Below are positions 18,357 to 26,144 of a DNA stretch of 64,000 bases, piece after piece (within the stretch, counting starts at the first letter, position 1; every line of letters begins with the position of its first letter). Origin of the DNA: Bacillus glycinifermentans (GTDB lineage Bacteria; Bacillota; Bacilli; Bacillales; Bacillaceae). The notes below the pieces were generated by a model that saw only the letters and a list, made by a program, of their open reading frames with translations, was not told the DNA's origin and made no database searches. The translations under genes were made by a program, and so were the position numbers. The stretch is from positions 124,001 through 188,000 of the forward strand of contig NZ_LECW02000015.1 in the NCBI RefSeq assembly GCF_001042475.2. Reading direction: 5' to 3'.

Positions 18357-18475
18357 TTTGTCATACGATAGAGACATAGAAAACGAATGTGAATTCCAAG
18401 ACGGACAGCATGTGGCCGCTTATCTTTTGCACATGATCATTTGTGCAGCTGACAGGCAGCCGCTTTTTTTAATTG
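18357..18475 (+). repeat. Repeat copy 2: ~115-nt element ending in a terminator-like hairpin
   Basis: Diverged copy of the element at 1905-2030. It shares the head TTTGTCATACGATAGAGACA, the CCAAGACGGA box, GTGCAGCTGA, and a GGCCGC/GCAGCC stem ending in a T-run. An inner hairpin TTTGCACA / TTGTGCAG is specific to this copy. Confidence 0.45.
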
Positions 18476-18551
18476 TGGCTCTGTTATGATATTTGATACG
18501 TTTCCAAAATGCTGTCATCATAAGAACGAACATTCGTATAGGAGAGTCGAA

Positions 18552-18960
18552 ATGAGCAAATCGTTTAGCAATTTATTAAAACATATCGATTATCACATAC
18601 AGATAATGAACGAGTGTTTCAATGGGTAAAACGCTATGTCGAACCTTCCCCAACTGTCGGTGGTCGTCTAATAGACGAAATGAGAGAAGCACGTTTCAAG
18701 GAAGGCTTTAAATGCCCCCCATTGTACTTCTGAACACGTCAATAGATTTGGCAAAACTAATGGTCGCCGACATTATCGTTGTAAGGTTTGTCGTAAAACC
18801 TTTACAGACACTGCAAATACGATTCTGTTCCGAACTCGAAAAGAAAACGAATAGATTACTTTTGCTGAATGTATGTTTAAAGGATATTCCCTACGAAAAT
18901 CAGCGGCTATTCAAGAAGGCAATTGCATTACGTAGTATAAAAAATAAGGAGTACAAAGCA
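18552..18960 (+). mobile_element. Truncated IS1595-family transposase remnant
   Basis: Pieces in shifted frames spell the N-terminus of an IS1595-type transposase: SHTDNERVFQWVKRYVEPSP, then REARFKEGFKCP, then the zinc-ribbon part NGRRHYRCKVCRKTFTDTA and FAECMFKGYSLRKSA. The DDE catalytic core is absent and there are at least two frameshifts and a stop. Its 3' side is cut off by mepB sequence. Inverted repeats were not identified. Confidence 0.7.
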
Positions 18961-19465
18961 GTGAATGAATTTTATAAGGCGTTAACATATGTAAATAAAA
19001 TTTTTTATGAACCAAATCACTTAACTATAAATGCTATTAGAGAAGAAGCTCAAAATTCAGATTATGGGGCTGGTATGTTTCAACTAAATTCAAAATCGGT
19101 TAGATTTAGAGTCGCAAAAATAACACCTAACAAGATAGGACAGTTTGTTGCTTTTTGGGAAAAAGATTAACAAAAACCAAGCCTTTTCATATGAAAAGGC
19201 TACTGATTTATTGGTTATCAATACTTTTACTAGTAATAATAATTTTGGACAATTCGTTTTTCCAAGAGAAGTACTTGTAAAACAAAATATCCTTAAAACA
19301 GCCACTACAAAAGGAAAAATGGCAATTAGAGTTTACCCTAGATGGGAAAATCCTACTAGAAAACAAGCTATCGAAACACAAAAATGGCAGTTAGCATATT
19401 TTGTTGAGGTGAACAATACAAATAGTTTTCCAGTACAAAAACTATTAAAGCTATATTCTAACTAA
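18961..19465 (+). pseudogene. mepB: mepB-like gene with one frameshift
   Basis: The GTG at 18961 (AAGGAG nine bases upstream) begins FYKALTYVNKIFYEPNHLTI, then NSDYGAGMFQLNSKSVRFRVA, which matches MepB-family proteins. The frame stops at 19170 after FVAFWEKD; the expected continuation NKNQAFSYEKATDLLVINTF follows in another frame and runs to 19465. A one-base indel around 19160 would restore a protein of about 168 aa. MepB is found next to the MepA efflux pump in staphylococci; its role is unclear. It may be acquired, as it lies beside an IS remnant. Confidence 0.65.
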
Positions 19466-19771
19466 AATTGGATAGCCCTGAGTCGGCTAATAGTTTGTGA
19501 AATTTAACACTTCAACTAACAGGTGCGTTAGTTAAAGAAGGACGGGGAACCTCAACAAATGAGGTTTTCCTAATTATTATATAGAAATCAACATTTAAAT
19601 TTAACAGAGTCTAATTGTTAAACTAAAATAAAATTTTAAAGCCGAGGGGAAAACGGAGCTATCATTGGAAAAACGAAACAGTCCGCAATTCGTATAGAGT
19701 CTTATAATAAGAATATGGATAAAGGCTTCTTGTGAAAATCCTCCTTTTTCCAGATACATCTCACGGGAAGT
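19466..19771. other. 306-bp intergenic region with inverted repeat and terminator
   Basis: Holds an imperfect inverted repeat (CTTCAACTAAC / GTTAGTTAAAG, about 19510-19538) and a terminator (AACCTC / GAGGTT with T-run, 19548-19570). No gene seen. Confidence 0.45.
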
Positions 19772-19849
19772 CTATTTTTCTTTCTTAGACAACACGGCAA
19801 TTAACATGCCGAACGCAATCATTAAAGAGATTGTTTCGAATGTTGTCAT
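19772..19849 (-). CDS. Type I toxin-like ('holin-like') hydrophobic peptide, 25 aa
   Basis: The peptide opens MTTFETISLMIAFGMLIAV and ends in a lysine-rich tail (SKKEK). This is the layout of the BsrG/BsrE/TxpA-type toxins and the many 'putative holin-like toxin' peptides of Bacillus. Such peptides disturb the membrane and are silenced by an antisense RNA. AAAGGGGATGG lies upstream of the ATG. An overlapping antisense transcript would be expected but I could not identify its promoter. The gene is too short for ordinary gene finders. Confidence 0.6.
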   Translation of the reverse strand: MTTFETISLMIAFGMLIAVLSKKEK

Positions 19850-20084
19850 GTACACCATCCCCTTTCAGAGGGGATGAGCCAACTTCCCTTAAGTGAGCCG
19901 AAACTTTGTAAAATGAATATTTTACCATAGCACCCTCAATTTCCGAGAGTGTTTTTTGTGCAGGGAAAAAGCTTATTTATATGATTCACACATTCGATGT
20001 ATTAAAATGGTAGATAAGGGGATGGTTTACTGGATTTAAGGACGATCTCCAAGCTTTTACTCTTTTAAGAAAGGGGAAGCCGCC

Positions 20085-21434
20085 ATGCAAAAAACACTTT
20101 TTCGAGGCGCCGCGATCGTCACCCTTGATCCGAAGCTTAAAAATATCGAAAAAGGGGACATGTTGATTGAAGGTTCAACGATTGTGGATGTGGCCGAATC
20201 AATCCAAGCTTCTGATGCAGAGGTGATCGATGCCTCAAATATGGTCATCATGCCGGGACTTGTCGATACGCATCGGCACGTATGGGAGTCCGTCATTCGG
20301 GGAATCGGCGCCGACTGGTCGCTGCAAACCTATTTAAACCGGATTTATTATGGGAATTACGGAGCGATGCGCAGGCCTGAGGATGATTGGATTGCAAATT
20401 ATTCGGGAGCGCTCGAGGCGCTGGATGCAGGTGTGACCACCTTGCTTGACTGGACGATGATCGAATCGCCTGATCACACGGATCAGCTGATTGCCGGTCT
20501 GAAGGAAGCCGGGATTCGTGCGGTATTTGCCTTTGGAACGTCAGGCGATGCGGCATATTGGGACAGAGACAGCACCCTTTCCAACATGGATGAAGCAGAA
20601 CGGGTGAAAAAGGCCTACTTTCAGTCAAACGATCAGCTTTTGACCATGGGGCTTGCGATTCGCGGTCCTGAGTTCTCATCATGGGATACATCGGTCTTTG
20701 AAATCAAAACGGCCCGGACGCTAGATGTTGTATGCAGCATGCATATCGCTTTTGGCAATTGGGGGGCGAAAGACCGTTCAATTGAAAAACTGCATCAAGC
20801 CGGTTTGCTCGGCCCTGACTTGAACATGGTGCATGTTAATGCCATTAGTGAAGAGGAGATGAAAATGCTGGCGGCGCACGGAAGCTCGATTTCTGTTACG
20901 CCGGAAATTGAGATGATGATGGGACACGGCTATCCAGTCACTGGACTTGCTCTGGAACACGGAGTGCCCCCAACCCTCGGCGTCGATGTTGTCACATCAA
21001 CGGGGGGAGATCTATTTGCCCAAATGAAATTCGCCCTTCAGGCAGAGCGCGCCAAACAAAACGAAGCACTGCTTAAAGAAGGGATCATGCCTGGGCCCGA
21101 ATTAGGCATATTCGCCGAACAAATTCTACAAGCGGCTACGATTGACGGCGCGCGGGCCTTAATGCTGGATCATAAAATCGGCTCGCTCACACCCGGCAAA
21201 GAAGCCGATTTTATCATGGTAAAAACGGACAGCCTCAATTTGCTTCCGCTTTCTGATGTCATAGGGGCTATTGTTCAGTGCGCACATCCCGGCAATATAG
21301 ACTCCGTATATGTTGCAGGAAAAACGGTAAAGCGAAATGGAAAATTGGTTGGGGTCGATCTTGATGACGTGAGAAAAAGAGCAGTCGAGGCTCGCGATCA
21401 TATATTATCCCGCACCCCTGAAGCCGCTTTTTAA
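20085..21434 (+). CDS. Amidohydrolase of the ATZ/TRZ (chlorohydrolase/deaminase-like) family, 449 aa
   Basis: Metal-dependent hydrolase with the N-terminal small beta domain, then the metal site DTHRH, further ligands in CSMHIAFGN and NMVHVNAISEEE, and the catalytic Asp in TLGVDVVTSTGGD. The C-terminal LTPGKEADFIMV closes the composite beta domain. Relatives deaminate or dechlorinate N-heterocycles such as guanine, cytosine and triazines. The substrate is not predictable. AAAGGGG lies ahead of the ATG. It is monocistronic, ending in a strong terminator shared with the convergent yqeB-like gene. Confidence 0.85.
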   Translation: MQKTLFRGAAIVTLDPKLKNIEKGDMLIEGSTIVDVAESIQASDAEVIDASNMVIMPGLVDTHRHVWESVIRGIGADWSLQTYLNRIYYGNYGAMRRPEDDWIANYSGALEALDAGVTTLLDWTMIESPDHTDQLIAGLKEAGIRAVFAFGTSGDAAYWDRDSTLSNMDEAERVKKAYFQSNDQLLTMGLAIRGPEFSSWDTSVFEIKTARTLDVVCSMHIAFGNWGAKDRSIEKLHQAGLLGPDLNMVHVNAISEEEMKMLAAHGSSISVTPEIEMMMGHGYPVTGLALEHGVPPTLGVDVVTSTGGDLFAQMKFALQAERAKQNEALLKEGIMPGPELGIFAEQILQAATIDGARALMLDHKIGSLTPGKEADFIMVKTDSLNLLPLSDVIGAIVQCAHPGNIDSVYVAGKTVKRNGKLVGVDLDDVRKRAVEARDHILSRTPEAAF

Positions 21435-21447
21435 AATAAGACAAAAC

Positions 21448-21484
21448 GCAGCCCTTCCTAAAAGGAGGGCTGCATCATTTTTAT
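21448..21484 (+). terminator. Terminator after the amidohydrolase gene
   Basis: GCAGCCCTTCCT pairs with AGGAGGGCTGC, followed by a T-rich end that runs into the convergent gene's stop. Confidence 0.8.
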
Positions 21485-22158
21485 ATCATTCTTACATATT
21501 GTCTTTTCTCTTCATCTTGAATGACGACTCCGAGTTTCGCCAGATCTTTGCGCAAGATTTTTGCCTCATCATGATTATTGTTTTGTATGGCTCTCTCCCT
21601 TGCCAGCAAAAGAGCATTTACATGTGAGGGGAAATCGGGATGATCCTCAACCCAGCGCTGATACTGATCTTTAAAAGGGTCTTCTTCTGTCCAATGATAA
21701 CCGTGATTTTTAAAGGCTTCTGCAACATGTGCTTTCTTAGAATCAATTTGTTCACGATACAATTCATTTTGATCAATACCGAGAATAATGAGATGCTTAT
21801 TCTCAATATAAACTGCATAAATGTCTTTTTTCTCAAAGCTTTCTTCTTTTTCTTTAAATCTTAATCTCACGTTTTGTTCGGAAATGTAGACTTCAAGAAT
21901 TTCGTTGAAAACATAATGAGAAAAGAACAAACCGGCAATGATGCCTATTACAGCAGCAATAACCGATACCCATAAATGATTGAATGAAACAATCAATTCG
22001 ATAGGTCCTTTAAAAGGAACGAAAGGAATGGTCAAAGCCCAATTTGCAATAACAGGAAAAAAGCACCCAAGAGCGGCCCCGAAAACGGCCGGAATGAGTA
22101 AGATGAATGCTTTCTCCAGTTTTGACGGTCCAATATACGTTTCCTGAATCAATATCAT
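21481..22158 (-). CDS. YqeB-like integral membrane protein, 225 aa
   Basis: Two hydrophobic segments in the first 90 residues (FILLIPAVFGAALGCFF and VSVIAAVIGIIAGLFF) precede a soluble domain of about 130 residues ending ARERAIQNNNHDEAKILRKD, a layout seen in B. subtilis YqeB. Function unknown. The ATG at 22158 overlaps the TGA of the upstream tetR gene (ATGA) and has AAGGAAGGAA before it, so the two are translationally coupled. An alternative longer frame to 22197 would lie inside tetR and is not favoured. Confidence 0.75.
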   Translation of the reverse strand: MILIQETYIGPSKLEKAFILLIPAVFGAALGCFFPVIANWALTIPFVPFKGPIELIVSFNHLWVSVIAAVIGIIAGLFFSHYVFNEILEVYISEQNVRLRFKEKEESFEKKDIYAVYIENKHLIILGIDQNELYREQIDSKKAHVAEAFKNHGYHWTEEDPFKDQYQRWVEDHPDFPSHVNALLLARERAIQNNNHDEAKILRKDLAKLGVVIQDEEKRQYVRMI

Positions 22159-22757
22159 TTCCTTCCTTTCATGGCATGACGAACTGCGAGTTCCCATGTT
22201 TCTTCAACATTCATTTCAACTCCCAGCATCATAAAGTTGCTTAGATTATCAAGGACAAGCGCGAGGATATGTGCATTCCCTTTCGTATGTTGAGAAGAGA
22301 CGACGCCGAGTTCAACGCCGTAAGAAAGCAAAGAGTCAAATCCTTCCAGGAAGTGCTGCATCATTGCTTTCAGTTTTTCTTCGTATTTTGGTCTGCACGC
22401 TGCGCTTAAAACAAACTCATGCACCACTTTCAAAGCAGGGGAGCTATTTTTATATTCTTCAACATAGCGCAGTCCATCTGCTACTAAACGTTTCTCAAAG
22501 TTTTCTTTCGTGTACTCATCGATCGGAAAATAAGCAGAGAAATGATGCTCATCAAATATTAAGTGAAAAAGGTAATCGATCAAATGTTCTTTGGACGGAA
22601 AATAATGATAGATCGCCGGCTTTGAAATGCCCACCTCTGCTGCAATCATCGATAAGCTCGTACCCTGCAGTCCATGCATGGAAATAAGAGTGAACGCCGC
22701 TTCAACAATCGCCTCTTTTGTTTTGCTTTCCTTTTTCAAAAAATCAGCCCTTCTCAT
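22155..22757 (-). CDS. TetR-family transcriptional regulator, 200 aa
   Basis: Typical N-terminal DNA-binding domain: AIVEAAFTLISMHGLQGTSL, then AAEVGISKPAIYHYFPSKEHL, followed by an all-helical ligand/dimer domain. It is the first gene of a two-gene operon with the yqeB-like membrane protein. A 22-bp perfect palindrome lies 14 bases upstream of its start and is the obvious autoregulatory operator. The ligand is unknown. The coupled membrane protein may be its main target. Confidence 0.9.
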   Translation of the reverse strand: MRRADFLKKESKTKEAIVEAAFTLISMHGLQGTSLSMIAAEVGISKPAIYHYFPSKEHLIDYLFHLIFDEHHFSAYFPIDEYTKENFEKRLVADGLRYVEEYKNSSPALKVVHEFVLSAACRPKYEEKLKAMMQHFLEGFDSLLSYGVELGVVSSQHTKGNAHILALVLDNLSNFMMLGVEMNVEETWELAVRHAMKGRK

Positions 22758-22770
22758 AATTTATATATTA

Positions 22771-22792
22771 TTTTACTTACCGGTAAGTAAAA
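22771..22792. promoter_or_regulatory. 22-bp perfect palindrome, probable TetR operator
   Basis: The centre reads TTACTTACCGGTAAGTAA and the symmetry extends two bases further on each side. It sits 14 bp upstream of the tetR start codon, where repressor binding would block the promoter or initiation. Confidence 0.75.
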
Positions 22793-22884
22793 AAACAAGT
22801 GGAGACAGAGAATGTTTAAGAAAGAGCCAAAAGAATTTGGCGGGATTCGCATGAAAAAGCGCAAATGTCCTCAACATCAATAAA

Positions 22885-22906
22885 ACCCTTCTCTGCAGAG
22901 AAGGGT
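22885..22906. terminator. Perfect hairpin downstream of the GH8 gene
   Basis: ACCCTTCTCTG and CAGAGAAGGGT are fully complementary. On the minus strand a TTTTA tract follows, so it probably ends the GH8 transcript. Confidence 0.7.
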
Positions 22907-22925
22907 CAATTTGATATTACATTTT

Positions 22926-24221
22926 TTAAGGCATATACATCGTAAATTTGCCGTTTGCCGCGAGGCTGTTCAGCATGTACAGGCAGGATCCGTAATAATC
23001 GTCAGGAATATAGGCGCTGTTAAACGCATTCGCAAACCCTGTCCTTAATGAGCCATTGCTTGCTGCTGTGGCACCGCCTGCATTGGCCGCGATCAGACCC
23101 ATCGCACTGCCTTTTTTAACGGCCGTTCCATTCAGCATATATTCATGGGCCGTTCTCCCGTAGTTTTCCCGTTTCATAAACGTCAAGAACTTGTTAACCG
23201 CTTTTTGCTCTCTGGCACGATATGGGTTATCTGCCGAGGACCACAGCGTATAATCCATGGCGACATGGGACACTGTCCGCCAAGCATCATAGCTGAAATT
23301 GCGGTCTGTTTTCGTTGAGGAATGTGCCGCGTCGCTTACACCATCGAAGCCGGCTTCATCTGGGAAAAGGCCGGTGGCTGCATTGGTAACGGTTGATCCA
23401 TTAGGTAATACGCTATTAAACGTCGTTTCAGACAAGTATTTTCGAGACTTGTTTGCCGCGTCTTTCCAAAAATACTGCTGGCTGCTTCTGGCACTTTTGG
23501 CGAATAGCTCGAAAAAAGCCGGCACATGATACGAAGGATCCGTCCAATTGACATAAGGGCCGAATCGAACCATCGCATAGCGCTGATCATTGCCGTTTTT
23601 AATAAAAATCCTTGATTCCATGCTGGCGTTTGCGTATTCACCGTCACCGGCCAAGGCATCAAGCATGTCTTGGGCCCGCGCTTTGTAATCATACGGGTAT
23701 TGTTTATCTTCCCAGCGGCCGGACGCCATCATGAGCGCTGCCGCAAACCAGACCTCGCCGTCAGATGCTACGTTCTGATCAATGGTTTGCACGTCAGAGC
23801 CGTTCGTTTTCATATGCCAGCGATGGTAGCCGTACAAGCTGTCATTTTTGTCGGTATGGCGCATATATTTGCGGACGAAATCCCACAGCCTTTGAAATTT
23901 ATACTCATCATTCATTTGCAGCGCGATCATCATCCCGTAGCTCATGCCTTCCGTTTTGACGCTGTAATAGCCATTGCCAAGGTCATCGTCCAACGTCGAA
24001 GCGATGAAAGCCGAACCGTCTCTCATATAATGAAACAGGGAACCGCCTTTCCCATCAAAATATTTTTTGTAAGCCTGGTTCAAATTTGTTTTGCCGGTTG
24101 TTCCGAGAATATCCGGGGTCTTGGAATGTACGGCTGCCACAGCTGTTTGGGCAAAAGCTGCAGAAAAACATGTAAAACAAACAAAGACAGCCGCGATCCA
24201 TTTTAAACATTTACGCTTCAT
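22926..24221 (-). CDS. Secreted glycoside hydrolase family 8 enzyme, 431 aa
   Basis: Signal peptide ending near AVAA. The catalytic (alpha/alpha)6 barrel shows the GH8 proton-donor Glu in KTEGMSYGMMIALQ and the Asp region ASDGEVWFAAALMMAS with GRWEDKQYPYDYKA; later FSYDAWRTVSHVAMDY is characteristic of GH8. Family activities are endoglucanase/lichenase, chitosanase and reducing-end xylose-releasing exo-oligoxylanase (Rex). The sequence looks closest to the Rex/xylan subgroup, but this is not certain by eye. AAAGGTGAG lies before the ATG. It is monocistronic, with a perfect terminator downstream. Confidence 0.82.
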   Translation of the reverse strand: MKRKCLKWIAAVFVCFTCFSAAFAQTAVAAVHSKTPDILGTTGKTNLNQAYKKYFDGKGGSLFHYMRDGSAFIASTLDDDLGNGYYSVKTEGMSYGMMIALQMNDEYKFQRLWDFVRKYMRHTDKNDSLYGYHRWHMKTNGSDVQTIDQNVASDGEVWFAAALMMASGRWEDKQYPYDYKARAQDMLDALAGDGEYANASMESRIFIKNGNDQRYAMVRFGPYVNWTDPSYHVPAFFELFAKSARSSQQYFWKDAANKSRKYLSETTFNSVLPNGSTVTNAATGLFPDEAGFDGVSDAAHSSTKTDRNFSYDAWRTVSHVAMDYTLWSSADNPYRAREQKAVNKFLTFMKRENYGRTAHEYMLNGTAVKKGSAMGLIAANAGGATAASNGSLRTGFANAFNSAYIPDDYYGSCLYMLNSLAANGKFTMYMP

Positions 24222-24486
24222 ATCATTCTCACCTTTCTAAAATTTGTCACGGTGACAGACTAATCTTAATTAATAGTGCTGTGAGTGTATAGATGATATT
24301 GAACTATTTTATTTGGACCGAAATGATTGATTTTATTCGGAGGGGTGAGGCATAAAATTGAATGGGGGAGCGGAATACGGGGATACAAAAGTAGGAATAG
24401 AGAAAATGTCGATTTGTGAATACCTAGAGTTCAATATTGAAGAAGTAGAGGTGTTTTGTTGAAGAAAATACAAAACACTACAAATA
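24222..24486. other. GH8 upstream region, no gene seen
   Basis: Contains a short GTCACGGTGAC inverted repeat at about 24246-24256, adjacent to the GH8 start region. It might be a regulatory site. Confidence 0.35.
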
Positions 24487-24514
24487 AAAAAGTCGCCCAT
24501 TAATGAGCGACTTA
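24487..24514 (-). terminator. Terminator of the DUF3139-like gene
   Basis: GTCGCCCATTAATGAGCGAC forms a hairpin; on the minus strand it is followed by a run of T residues. It overlaps the end of the coding region. Confidence 0.7.
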
Positions 24515-24853
24515 ACCTTGCCTTCCTTTTAGTCCCGGTTCTTTCGCCTTGCTTAAATCTTCCTTGCCGTCATAAGTTATCTTTCCCTTATAGGACTTAT
24601 AAAAATAATGAACGTTTGGATTGTTTTTATAAATTACCCGAACCAAAATTCCGTAGTCACCGCCTTTTGAGCGTATACCTTTTATCTCTTTCATGTCCTC
24701 TTTTTTCTTATTTTCTTTGTCTATAAGGTAATTCTCCGTTTTCTTTGCAATTTTTTCAGCTTGAGTATTATAAAAATAATGAACCGAAAAAATTGCTGCT
24801 ACAACCAAACCAGCTACAATAAGAAAAGACAGTGCAATTTTTTTCAATCTCAA
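24512..24853 (-). CDS. DUF3139-like small membrane-anchored protein, 113 aa
   Basis: One N-terminal transmembrane segment (LSFLIVAGLVVAAIFSVHYF) and a basic, lysine-rich extracytoplasmic domain with NPNVHYFYKSYKG. It resembles the DUF3139 proteins common in Bacillus, whose role is unknown. Start is a TTG behind AAAGGATCGGTGA. It ends in its own terminator, so it is a single-gene unit. Confidence 0.65.
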   Translation of the reverse strand: MRLKKIALSFLIVAGLVVAAIFSVHYFYNTQAEKIAKKTENYLIDKENKKKEDMKEIKGIRSKGGDYGILVRVIYKNNPNVHYFYKSYKGKITYDGKEDLSKAKEPGLKGRQG

Positions 24854-25216
24854 TCACCGATCCTTTAAAAATTAGGTTTCGCGGTAAATCATTACCTAAA
24901 TGGGACATTATGATTTAGCCCTCTCTATTTTAATAAAAATGTTTAGCTATATTCAAAAAAAGTTAACATATAAACGGGTAAAGCTTTACTGACATTTTAA
25001 CGAAGGGGGGTGTTTACAACTTGTCAAAAAAAGAGAATCCATTCAGATGCCTTAGTTTAAAAGAGGAAAAGTAATTTATCTGACTTAAGCGAAGCAGATC
25101 CTTAAAATAAGATGCTGCTTTCATATCCTTTCTTACAGACAAGTATAAAGTTTTGTATTATCATGGCAACAATACTTTGCAATAAAGACGCAAAGCGAGA
25201 GGGGAAATAAACAGAA
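24854..25216. other. 363-bp intergenic region
   Basis: Only a possible 17-codon frame starting TTG at about 25020 behind GGGGGG is notable; it is too short to support as a gene. Confidence 0.35.
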
Positions 25217-25366
25217 GTGTTTTACATATTCATGATACTTTATATAATCGCGGTACTTTTACTTAATTTTTTAATTGATTTAAGCAATGTCGTATTAACT
25301 GTTTTGTTTGCTATTTTCATTGGCGCGCTAGTGATTTATAGAATTGTTGAACGAAGCAAAAGGTAA
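25217..25366 (+). CDS. Small hydrophobic membrane peptide, 49 aa
   Basis: Two predicted membrane helices (FYIFMILYIIAVLLLNFLI and VVLTVLFAIFIGALVIY) joined by a short DLSN turn, ending in a basic tail. Start is a GTG; a GAGGGG lies about 13 bases upstream, somewhat far. Reading frame, composition and basic tail look like a genuine small membrane protein, but no family is recognised. A related-looking small membrane gene follows at 25803. Confidence 0.5.
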   Translation: MFYIFMILYIIAVLLLNFLIDLSNVVLTVLFAIFIGALVIYRIVERSKR

Positions 25367-25802
25367 TGGAGGAAATTCCCGTGGAAGGCGGGGGATGTAG
25401 TTCTGCAGTTCCTCAATCATAAATAATGTCCCGATCATCAGTTTTGTCGGTGTTCCTATATTTACATCAACCCCTTACTTTTAGTCGTATAAAAAATACG
25501 ATGGGGATTACATAAGATTTTAAAGAAAATGTAAGCTGATAAGCATCGTTTTAACAAAACTAAAGGGAGGTTGTAATGAAATAGACAAGGGCTGAAATGA
25601 GCATATGGATTAAACTTTAAAAAAATGAATGGACAGTCTTGAGCGTTACAAAAATACAAAGTATTGATCAGGAAAATTGACTCAATTATTTGATTTTTTA
25701 TGTAATGCAAAAAAGAAACATGTTAGAGTTAATGTGTTTAAAAGATTCTCGGGTTGCAATCAAATATGCACCGAGAATCAATTGCTAAACGGGGGGAGCT
25801 TA
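25367..25802. other. 436-bp intergenic region with a hairpin
   Basis: A GATTCTCGG / CCGAGAATC hairpin at about 25744-25778 lies just before the GGGGGAG of the next gene and could form an RNA structure in its leader. No other gene seen. Confidence 0.4.
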
Positions 25803-25979
25803 ATGAACAACAAGAAAATTATTTTTGATATTGTGATGTACATTATTTTCGGTGTAATGGGTCTTTATTTAGTATCAAAAACTGATTTTGGCACTGGAGT
25901 ATTAGTGTTTATTGCAATTTTATACCTCGCTGTACTTGCTTATAAAGTTAAGCAAGTATATAGTAATTCTGATTCGTAA
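25803..25979 (+). CDS. Small membrane protein, 58 aa
   Basis: Two hydrophobic helices (FDIVMYIIFGVMGLYLV and GVLVFIAILYLAVLAY) separated by SKTDFGT, with a basic/polar tail. ATG at 25803 has GGGGGAG five bases upstream, which decides the start over longer in-frame options. No family recognised. A perfect inverted repeat sits about 25 bases before the ribosome site. Confidence 0.65.
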   Translation: MNNKKIIFDIVMYIIFGVMGLYLVSKTDFGTGVLVFIAILYLAVLAYKVKQVYSNSDS

Positions 25980-26144
25980 GGTGAAACACACAAGAAGTAG
26001 GTTTGTGCTTGAGGCGCGATTTATATTCGAAGTAATTTCGTTCTATTCAAAAGCAAAACCCCTCTAGGGAAGGGATCTTGATGTTCAATAAAAGAGGGAT
26101 TTTAATGTACAACCTCGCATCTGCAAAAACAACTCCACAAATAT

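Noticed and set aside
19510-19538. CTTCAACTAAC inverted repeat as an IS end
   Set aside because: No paired end was found near the IS1595 remnant, so it is left as a simple inverted repeat.
25020-25075. 17-codon peptide behind GGGGGG
   Set aside because: Too short and unlike any known peptide family; the ribosome site alone is not enough.
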